This document shows positions 1 through 5,210 of a DNA stretch of 8,985 nucleotides, one piece after another (position 1 is the first letter of the stretch; every line of letters begins with the position of its first letter). The stretch lies in the NCBI GenBank assembly GCA_021648225.1, contig JAKITE010000117.1, positions 1-8,985 of the forward strand. Reading direction: 5' to 3'. The translations under genes and the position numbers were made by a program. This DNA comes from Paracoccaceae bacterium (GTDB taxonomy: Bacteria > Pseudomonadota > Alphaproteobacteria > Rhodobacterales > Rhodobacteraceae). A model generated the notes under the pieces. It searched no databases. It worked only from the letters and a program-made list of their open reading frames with translations, and was not told the DNA's origin.

Positions 1-606
1 GGCTATAACGGTGTTGCGATCCTGTCAAAATTGCCCATGCAAGATGCGGGCAGCCGTGATTTTTGTGCCAAAGGTGATGCGCGCCATGTGGCGGGGCGGC
101 TGGATAATGGCATGACCATCCATAATTTTTACGTGCCCGCAGGCGGGGATAAACCCGACCGCAAGATCAACGAAAAATTCGGTCATAAACTGGATTTTCT
201 GAGGGAAATGTCGGACTGGTTTTCCGGTGAAAAACCTGAAAAATCGGTGCTGGTCGGGGATCTGAATATCGCGCCGCTTGAGGATGATGTCTGGTCCCAC
301 AAACAATTGTTGAAAATCGTCAGCCACACCCCGATTGAGGTGGAGCATCTGAATAAGGCAATGGATTCAGGCGGTTGGGTGGATATTACCCGTCAGGATA
401 TGCCCGAAGGCAAGGTCTATAGCTGGTGGTCATATCGTGCCAAAGACTGGGATGCGGCCGATAAAGGCCGCCGTCTTGATCATATCTGGGCCACATCCGA
501 TATTGCCGCATCGGGCAATAACAGCCGGATATTGCGCCCCGTGCGCGGCTGGGAAAGACCATCGGACCATGCGCCGGTTTTTGCCAGCTTTGATTTATCA
601 CCCTAG
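1..606 (+). CDS. xthA: Exodeoxyribonuclease III, C-terminal part (5' end outside window)
   Basis: Reading frame is open from base 1; 201 residues are present, so about 60 N-terminal residues of a usual 260-residue enzyme are missing. The family repairs DNA: AP endonuclease, 3'-5' exonuclease and 3'-phosphatase on damaged duplex DNA, in the cytoplasm, Mg2+ dependent. Family marks of the endonuclease/exonuclease/phosphatase fold are clear: GYNGVAILSK at the visible N-terminus, the metal and catalytic motif LVGDLNIAP (visible residues 84-92), the WWSYRAKDWDAADKGRRLDHIW block (142-163) with the Asp-His pair, and the closing SDHAPVFASF (188-197), whose Asp-His is the catalytic pair. The stop TAG (604-606) lies in a palindrome shared with the converging lipoprotein gene. 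The family assignment is firm; the choice of xthA over a close paralogue of the same family is slightly less so. Confidence 0.93.
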   Translation, partial: GYNGVAILSKLPMQDAGSRDFCAKGDARHVAGRLDNGMTIHNFYVPAGGDKPDRKINEKFGHKLDFLREMSDWFSGEKPEKSVLVGDLNIAPLEDDVWSHKQLLKIVSHTPIEVEHLNKAMDSGGWVDITRQDMPEGKVYSWWSYRAKDWDAADKGRRLDHIWATSDIAASGNNSRILRPVRGWERPSDHAPVFASFDLSP

Positions 607-620
607 GGTCCTGACCCTAG
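603..620. terminator. Perfect palindrome between two converging genes, possible bidirectional terminator
   Basis: CTAGGGTC-CT-GACCCTAG is an exact 8-bp inverted repeat with a 2-base centre (in practice a 7-bp stem and 4-base loop). The left arm contains the TAG stop of the exonuclease gene (604-606) and the right arm contains the TAG stop, read on the other strand, of the lipoprotein gene (617-619). The position at a tail-to-tail junction fits a bidirectional transcription stop. No U-run follows on either strand, so a classical intrinsic terminator is not shown; it may work as a 3' end stabiliser or with Rho. Confidence 0.45.
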
Positions 621-1162
621 CTTGGCCAAAAGGCATAACGCTCCCTTTGGCGTGTCAGGCGGCGGAGTTTCAGGTTGATCAGGCGAATGCGGCTGGTTAG
701 CTGGGCAAGCTGCGCCGCTTGTTCAGGGGTTAGATCCGGGTGTGATAAACTGGTGACAATAATCAATTCGATCTCGTGTTTTTCTTCGGTCAGGATCATA
801 ATTTCCTGCGTAATATCGTAATATTCGCCACCCCAGCTATAGGCCAGAGTTAAATTGCCGGATTGGCTGGCCGGGCAAACATTGTTAAAATTCCCGCCAT
901 TCCGGCCGGTTATATAAGCATTTTCAGGGGTGCAATAGCGCAACAAGCCCTGTTCGCGCCCTGCCTGCCATGCGCCAATATCCGGTGAAATACCCAGATC
1001 GGCGCAGGCCTCGAAATGATTGCCGATATATTCCAGTGACCGGCCATTCAGCCCGTCATTATAGCCAATGCCGGACCAATTGCCGGATTGGCATTGTTCC
1101 TCGGTCAGGCTGGCACAGGCGGCCAGAAAAGGGGCGAAAATTAAAACAGGTAAAATACGCAT
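617..1162 (-). CDS. DUF2799 family lipoprotein
   Basis: A 181-residue protein with a lipoprotein signal peptide: Met-Arg, a hydrophobic stretch, then the lipobox LAAC with Cys16 as the lipidation site. The mature part carries the DUF2799 pattern: Cys after the Leu-Thr-Glu-Glu-Gln start, NWSGIGYNDGLNG (about residues 28-40), a HFEAC segment, the AGREQGLLRYCTPEN block, and a GGNFNNVCP segment. The C-terminal third (about residues 120-181) is charged and helical. The function of the family is unknown; the signal implies the periplasmic side of a membrane. The start at 1162 is chosen because AAGGAG lies 5-6 bases upstream and the signal peptide begins there; an in-frame ATG at 1228 would add 22 residues before the signal peptide and is rejected. 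The divergent gap to the PAP2 gene is 88 bp; on the - strand it holds TATATT (1184-1189), a possible -10 with no good -35. Confidence 0.85.
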   Translation of the reverse strand: MRILPVLIFAPFLAACASLTEEQCQSGNWSGIGYNDGLNGRSLEYIGNHFEACADLGISPDIGAWQAGREQGLLRYCTPENAYITGRNGGNFNNVCPASQSGNLTLAYSWGGEYYDITQEIMILTEEKHEIELIIVTSLSHPDLTPEQAAQLAQLTSRIRLINLKLRRLTRQRERYAFWPS

Positions 1163-1250
1163 CACGGTCTCCTTATCCGGTTCAATATATCGGAAATACC
1201 AGCCAAAGGAAGGTGTTTGCTTTTGCATCGGCGGAAGTTAGAACACCGGT

Positions 1251-2015
1251 ATGAAACAACCGGATATTTTGCTGCGAAAAATCACCATCACGCTGTTATT
1301 TGCCACACTTGTGGTCAGCGCGGTTTTTGTGCTGTTTCCGCAGCTCGATATTTATATCTCGGGGCTTTTTTGGCGGGATGGCGGGTTTGCCGCAGGTATA
1401 AACCCTGTTCTGGACAGTATCCGGATTTTTCTGATCCGGGCGATGTGGCTGTTTATGCTGCTGTCATTGCTTGGCATCGGGTTTGCGGCATTTTTAGGGA
1501 AAAACCGGAATATCCCCTTGCGGATATGGGCCTATCCGTTTGTGGTCTCGCTGGCGGGGCCGCTGTTTTTGGTAAATACGGTTTTGAAAAACAACTGGGG
1601 GCGGGCACGGCCGGTTTCGATACGTGAATTTGGCGGAGAGCTGGATTTCACCCCTGCCTATTACCTGTCCGATCAGTGCATCACCAATTGCTCGTTTACA
1701 TCAGGCGAAGGCGGCGCAATTGCCACGGTTGCCATCGTGACCGGCGTGTTATTATGGCGCAATGTTAAATGGAAATGGCTGATGTTTTGGGGCCTGACCA
1801 CATTAGCCGTATTGGGCGCGGGCCTGCGGGTGATCAAAGGCCGGCATTTTTTCAGTGACACATTGTTATCAGCCTTGTTCTGCGCCTTGATTGCATTGTT
1901 TTTCTATTGGTGGATGGATATTGGCAAGCATCGCAGCAAGCTGACCCTGACAAACCTGAAGGCCGATTTCCGGCTGTTTGGTCAGCGGTTACGCAGGAAT
2001 GCCCCTAGAAAATAG
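1251..2015 (+). CDS. PAP2 family membrane phosphatase
   Basis: A 254-residue protein with about six membrane segments (roughly residues 11-29, 56-82, 93-111, 155-170, 175-192, 203-222), as expected of integral PAP2 lipid phosphatases, which remove phosphate from lipid phosphates or pyrophosphates such as undecaprenyl-PP, phosphatidate or lipid A on the outer face of the inner membrane. Motif 1 (K-x6-RP) is K113 to P121, KNNWGRARP. Motif 3 (R-x5-H-x3-D) is R193 to D203 with the nucleophile His199. Motif 2, usually PSGH, reads TSGE (150-153), so Glu153 stands where the general-acid His normally is. A Cys pair (143, 147) lies just before it. The C-terminal tail is strongly basic and presumably cytoplasmic. 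A weak GGAAG lies about 13 bases before the ATG. The substrate cannot be told from sequence. The last 34 bp overlap the NUDIX gene on the other strand. Confidence 0.85.
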   Translation: MKQPDILLRKITITLLFATLVVSAVFVLFPQLDIYISGLFWRDGGFAAGINPVLDSIRIFLIRAMWLFMLLSLLGIGFAAFLGKNRNIPLRIWAYPFVVSLAGPLFLVNTVLKNNWGRARPVSIREFGGELDFTPAYYLSDQCITNCSFTSGEGGAIATVAIVTGVLLWRNVKWKWLMFWGLTTLAVLGAGLRVIKGRHFFSDTLLSALFCALIALFFYWWMDIGKHRSKLTLTNLKADFRLFGQRLRRNAPRK

Positions 2016-2422
2016 CGGTCGCCTTCAACCGCCAGAATTTGCAAGGCGGTTTTTGCATCGGCCCATATGGCTTGATGGCCCGGCTCGATCGGCTCTGATA
2101 TTTTTCGCACCGCGTGGCAGTGATAAATATGGCAGGTTTTTTCCGCATGGCGATCATATTCCGGCATATAGACAAAATTTCGATAGGTGCCAAGCTTGCG
2201 AATAGGCGCGATTTTCCAGCCGGTTTCCTCGTAAGCTTCGCGGTGCAGGGCGGTAAGCGGCCCTTCGCCAGCGTCAATACCCCCGCCCGGAAGCTGGACC
2301 TCGTCATAGCCAATGTCCTGATGGGTCAGCAAAATATCGCGGCCACGGGTGATGATCGCATAAGCACCGGGGCGGGTTTTATAGCGGATTTTAGCGTGGG
2401 GCGGGGTTCCAAAACGTCTCAT
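1982..2422 (-). CDS. NUDIX hydrolase
   Basis: A 146-residue single-domain NUDIX protein. The full Nudix box G-x5-E-x7-REUxEExGU is present at residues 47-69: Gly47, Glu53, Arg61-Glu62, Glu65-Glu66, Gly68 and Trp69; the glutamates bind the Mg2+ that cleaves a nucleoside-diphosphate-linked substrate. The box is preceded by the usual VQLPGG strand. Length and layout are those of small ADP-ribose, nucleotide or cap-type pyrophosphohydrolases; the substrate is not readable from sequence. It lies 31 bp downstream of the sigma factor gene on the same strand, so it may be the third gene of that operon. No convincing ribosome binding site is seen before the ATG, which would fit translation coupled to the upstream gene. 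Its 3' end overlaps the end of the PAP2 gene tail to tail. Confidence 0.88.
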   Translation of the reverse strand: MRRFGTPPHAKIRYKTRPGAYAIITRGRDILLTHQDIGYDEVQLPGGGIDAGEGPLTALHREAYEETGWKIAPIRKLGTYRNFVYMPEYDRHAEKTCHIYHCHAVRKISEPIEPGHQAIWADAKTALQILAVEGDRYFLGAFLRNR

Positions 2423-2453
2423 ACCGGCTTTGTGCCATATAGCGCGCGGCGTT

Positions 2454-3659
2454 TCACCCCAATTCGGCTAGCTTGTGTTTCAAAAATTGCTGCTCGGCAG
2501 TATTTTGGCTAAACCGGATGGCGGTTTGGTAATCGTGTTTGGCTTGATCAATGTCACCATTTTGGCTGCGAAGCTCTGCGCGGGCAGCGTAAAACGGCTG
2601 GTAATTCGCAAGGTCAGATTTCAACCCCTCCAGATCAGCTAAGGCATGTCCCAGATCGCCCGCATAGGCCACTGCCACCGCCCTATTGAGCCTAACAATC
2701 GGGCTAGGCGTCAAAGTATTAAGTGCCGTACAAAGACTGACAATTTGGCGCCAATCCGTAGCGCGCCAGTTTTTTGCATCGCTATGCACTGCGCTAATGG
2801 CGGCCTGAAACTGATACGGGCCGGGCTGATTTTGCTTTAACGCGTCAACCAACAGAGATTTGCCGCGTTTGATGGCAAGCTGATCCCAAAGCTTGCGATT
2901 TTGCTGCTCCAGCGAGATCAACCTGTTGCCCTGAAACCGTGCGGAGTTGCGCGCATGGTGTAACGTCATAAGCGCCAAAAGGCCCGCGACTTCGGGATGG
3001 GGTAAAAGATGGTGCAAAAGCGTAGCAAGCCGGATGGCTTCATCGGTCAGGGTTGCGTTATTTGGGGCGTAACCGGCATTATAAATCAGATAAATCACCG
3101 ATAGAACCGGCTGCAAACGGGGTAGAATTTCGGTGTGTTCGGGCACACGATACGGAATGCCTGCGTTGCGGATTTTTGATTTGGCGCGGGTCAGGCGTTG
3201 GTTCATTGTTGGTTCGCTGGTCAGGAATGCGCGGGCAATTTCAGCAGCGGGCAAGCCGCACATGCTGCGCAATGTCAACGCAACTTGGGCTTCTTGCAAA
3301 AGTGCCGGATGGCAGCAAGTGAAAATCAGCCGCAAGCGCTCGTCTGGGATGATATGGTTTTGTTCGGGCAGGGTGTCATCCTCAGCTAATAACAAAATGG
3401 TATCGCGAGTGGTTTCAGCACCGGCACGTTTTGATTTTCGCAACCGATCAATGGCCCGCCGCCGCGCCACGGTTAACAGCCAGCCTGCGCCGTTTTCAGG
3501 GACGCCTTTTTGGGGCCAGACCCGCGCGGCCTCTAGCATGGCATCCTGAAAGGCATCTTCAGCAAGATCAAAATCGCGGAGCTGATGGATCAGCGCGGCC
3601 AGCACCCGCCCGGCGTTTCTGCGATAAACGCGGGCGAGTGCCGTATCAATGCCACGCAT
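2454..3659 (-). CDS. ECF sigma factor, ECF42 type, with C-terminal TPR extension
   Basis: A 401-residue protein, about twice the length of a plain ECF sigma factor. Region 2 covers about residues 8-76: the DLAEDAFQDAMLEA helix and the GWLLTVARRRAIDRLRK promoter-melting helix. Region 4 covers about 105-165, with the helix-turn-helix LPAAEIARAFLTSEPTMNQRLTRAK. The remainder is the long extension of the ECF42 group (DUF6596 type): VLSVIYLIYNAGYAPN (185-200), an ARFQGNRLISLEQQNRKLWD segment (240-259), and TPR-like helices at about 325-400 ending in a LKHKLAELG tail. Published work on ECF42 members found no anti-sigma factor, a role for the extension in activity, and DGPF genes as main targets; the adjacent DGPF gene fits. 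The commonly seen NEGY motif of the extension reads NAGY here (194-197). The ATG directly follows the DGPF stop codon with no spacer and no clear ribosome site, so translation is probably coupled. Confidence 0.92.
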   Translation of the reverse strand: MRGIDTALARVYRRNAGRVLAALIHQLRDFDLAEDAFQDAMLEAARVWPQKGVPENGAGWLLTVARRRAIDRLRKSKRAGAETTRDTILLLAEDDTLPEQNHIIPDERLRLIFTCCHPALLQEAQVALTLRSMCGLPAAEIARAFLTSEPTMNQRLTRAKSKIRNAGIPYRVPEHTEILPRLQPVLSVIYLIYNAGYAPNNATLTDEAIRLATLLHHLLPHPEVAGLLALMTLHHARNSARFQGNRLISLEQQNRKLWDQLAIKRGKSLLVDALKQNQPGPYQFQAAISAVHSDAKNWRATDWRQIVSLCTALNTLTPSPIVRLNRAVAVAYAGDLGHALADLEGLKSDLANYQPFYAARAELRSQNGDIDQAKHDYQTAIRFSQNTAEQQFLKHKLAELG

Positions 3660-4001
3660 TTATTGGTCAAAAACCATGATTGGGCGCACCTCAACGGTGC
3701 CATATTTTGCGGTTGGAATTTGTGCCGCCCATTTGATAGCTTCGTCCAGATCTTTGCATTCCAGCAGGTAATAACCACCAAGAATTTCTTTTGTTTCAGC
3801 AAATGGGCCATCGGTTACGGTGGTTTTTCCATTACGCACGGTTATTGAGCTGGCGGTTGATGTGGGCATTAAGGCTTCGCCACCAACCATGACGCCCGCC
3901 TCTGTTATGGCAGCGCTAAAGGCGGCATAATCGGCCATCATGTCACCTTCATATTCAGATTCTAGACCTTCAACAGAATAAATAAGAGCCAAATATTGCA
4001 T
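3660..4001 (-). CDS. YCII-related DGPF-domain protein
   Basis: A 113-residue single-domain protein of the YCII/DGPF family. It shows the N-terminal MQYLALIY strand, a helix around MADYAAFSAAITEAG (22-36), the GGEAL turn, the family signature TDGPFAETKEILGGYYLLE (63-81), and the C-terminal VEVRPIMVFDQ strand. These small cytoplasmic alpha+beta proteins have no firmly known reaction; many are encoded next to ECF41 or ECF42 sigma factors and are their transcription targets. It is the first gene of the operon: AAGGA lies 7 bases before the ATG, and an ECF42-type promoter lies about 50 bp upstream. The TAA stop is followed at once by the sigma factor ATG. Confidence 0.92.
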   Translation of the reverse strand: MQYLALIYSVEGLESEYEGDMMADYAAFSAAITEAGVMVGGEALMPTSTASSITVRNGKTTVTDGPFAETKEILGGYYLLECKDLDEAIKWAAQIPTAKYGTVEVRPIMVFDQ

Positions 4002-4050
4002 AGGTTTTCCTTTTCAAAATCAGCGATGCTTTTGCGCCACCTGTATATAA

Positions 4051-4077
4051 GACGTTTACAGTTTGGCATTTTCGACA
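4051..4077 (-). promoter_or_regulatory. ECF42-type promoter of the DGPF-sigma factor operon
   Basis: On the - strand TGTCGA (4077-4072) is followed after exactly 17 bases by CGTC (4054-4051). The published ECF42 target consensus, as I recall it, is TGTCGA at -35 and CGA/TC at -10. Both boxes match fully, the spacing is normal, and the element faces the DGPF gene of an ECF42 operon, leaving a leader of roughly 40 nt. The two other TGTCGA copies noticed in the window (both inside hslO, + strand) lack a -10 partner. Confidence 0.75.
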
Positions 4078-4115
4078 GACTCGGCAAAGTATTTTCGGCT
4101 TTTTCGCAACGCGGG

Positions 4116-4144
4116 TTTGAAACTTGGGCCAAATGCGCCTATTT
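4116..4144 (+). promoter_or_regulatory. Probable hslO promoter, heat-shock (RpoH)-like
   Basis: TTTGAAA (4116-4122), 15 bases, then CCTATTT (4138-4144) resembles the sigma-32 pattern CTTGAAA / CCCATnT with one mismatch in each box. The same stretch can be read as a housekeeping promoter: TTGAAA (4117-4122), 17 bases, TATTTG (4140-4145). Either reading puts transcription start about 20 bases before the hslO ATG. Hsp33 is a known heat-shock protein in E. coli, which favours the first reading; the sequence does not decide between them. Confidence 0.45.
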
Positions 4145-4171
4145 GCTGGCCCTAGCTTTAAGGAAAACCAA

Positions 4172-5128
4172 ATGAGCATTGCATCAAAAGTTGCATGGGA
4201 TGACAGTATTTTGCCATTCCAGCTGGACAAAGCCGATATCAAAGGCCGCATGGCGCGGCTGGATGGCACATTGGACCAAATTCTGGGCCAGCATAATTAC
4301 CCTATCGAGGTTGCGGCAATGGTGGCCGAGGCGGCAATGCTGACCGCCCTGATTGGCCAGAATATTGCCCTGCGCTGGAAATTAAGCCTGCAAATTCGCG
4401 GCGATGGGCCAATCCGGCTAATTGCCACCGATTATTACGCACCGCAAGGCGAGGATGAGCCGGCGCAAATTCGGGCCTATGCCAGTTATGATGCCGACCG
4501 TCTGATGGGTGCAAAAACCCCGTTTGAAAAAATCGGCAAAGGCATGTTTGCGGTGCTGATTGACCAAGGCAGCGGCACCGCGCCTTATCAGGGTATCACG
4601 CCGCTGGCCGGTGGCTCGCTGGCAAATTGTGCCGAGGCGTATTTTGCCCAGTCCGAACAATTACCAACGCGGTTTTCCCTGTCGATCGCCCAAACTGATG
4701 AGGGCAACGGCCCCCGTTGGCGGGGAGGCGGCATTATGTTGCAACATATGCCCAAGGCATCGCCACATGCTGCGGATGCGTTTGAAAACCACATTGATCC
4801 GGCACCTGAAGATAGCGGTGAAAACTGGAATCGCGCCATGATTTTGCTGGATACGGTTGAAACCACCGAGATGATCGGACCGCATGTATCGCCTGACCAG
4901 CTTTTGCACCGGTTGTTTCATGAGGAATCACCAAGGGTTTATGACGCGCAAATGGTGCGGTTTGGCTGCACCTGCGGTGAAGAAAAAGTCCGTCAGGCCA
5001 TGTCGATCTATTCAGCCAAAGACATCGCCCATATGACCACCGAACAGGGCACGGTTACCGCCGATTGCCAGTTTTGCGGGGCGCATTATGTGTTTGCACC
5101 GGAAACGCTTGGTAAAGACGCGCAATAG
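4172..5128 (+). CDS. hslO: Hsp33, redox-regulated chaperone
   Basis: A 318-residue cytoplasmic holdase chaperone that is off when reduced and zinc-bound, and is switched on by oxidation and unfolding to protect proteins during oxidative heat stress. The N-terminal substrate domain runs to about residue 230 (DDSILPFQLDKADIKGR start, YPIEVAAMVAEAAMLTALIG helix, GDGPIRLIATDYY, the GYQGI-like PYQGITPL segment). The redox switch is CTC (Cys266, Cys268) followed after 30 residues by CQFC (Cys299, Cys302), the complete CxC and CxxC zinc set. The ATG at 4172 is chosen because AAGGA lies 7 bases upstream and the family N-terminus begins there; an in-frame ATG at 4124 would fall inside the promoter. 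The gene is divergent from the ECF42 operon and appears monocistronic: another promoter follows it. Confidence 0.96.
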   Translation: MSIASKVAWDDSILPFQLDKADIKGRMARLDGTLDQILGQHNYPIEVAAMVAEAAMLTALIGQNIALRWKLSLQIRGDGPIRLIATDYYAPQGEDEPAQIRAYASYDADRLMGAKTPFEKIGKGMFAVLIDQGSGTAPYQGITPLAGGSLANCAEAYFAQSEQLPTRFSLSIAQTDEGNGPRWRGGGIMLQHMPKASPHAADAFENHIDPAPEDSGENWNRAMILLDTVETTEMIGPHVSPDQLLHRLFHEESPRVYDAQMVRFGCTCGEEKVRQAMSIYSAKDIAHMTTEQGTVTADCQFCGAHYVFAPETLGKDAQ

Positions 5129-5134
5129 GCCCCC

Positions 5135-5163
5135 TTGCTGGCTGGTGCATTGTGCTGTTTAAT
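5135..5163 (+). promoter_or_regulatory. Candidate sigma-70 promoter of the glycosyltransferase unit
   Basis: TTGCTG (5135-5140), exactly 17 bases, then TTTAAT (5158-5163). The -10 matches five of six consensus positions and the -35 keeps the TTG half. It sits in the 82-bp gap after hslO, about 48 bp before the ATG of the next gene. The predicted transcript would start near 5170. Confidence 0.4.
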
Positions 5164-5210
5164 CAGCCTTTCATAAGCCCCGTGGTAAACGGCGCAAAGG
5201 CAGGTGATGG

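Noticed and set aside
1163..1228. Longer start of the DUF2799 lipoprotein at 1228
   Set aside because: It would put 22 polar residues before the signal peptide and lipobox; the ATG at 1162 has a strong AAGGAG.
2015..2032. GCGGT/ACCGC hairpin just after the PAP2 stop codon
   Set aside because: The stem is only 5 bp with an 8-base loop and no T run; it lies within NUDIX coding sequence.
3053..3549. Open frames on the + strand opposite the sigma factor gene
   Set aside because: No ribosome sites, composition follows the antisense gene, and the products resemble no family; the sigma factor frame is strongly supported.
4124..4171. Longer start of hslO at 4124
   Set aside because: It has no ribosome site, overlaps the promoter elements, and adds residues not typical of Hsp33.
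4999..5030. TGTCGA inside hslO as another ECF42 promoter
   Set aside because: No CGWC element follows at 16-18 bases, and it is within coding sequence with no gene to serve. The copy near 4681 fails for the same reason.
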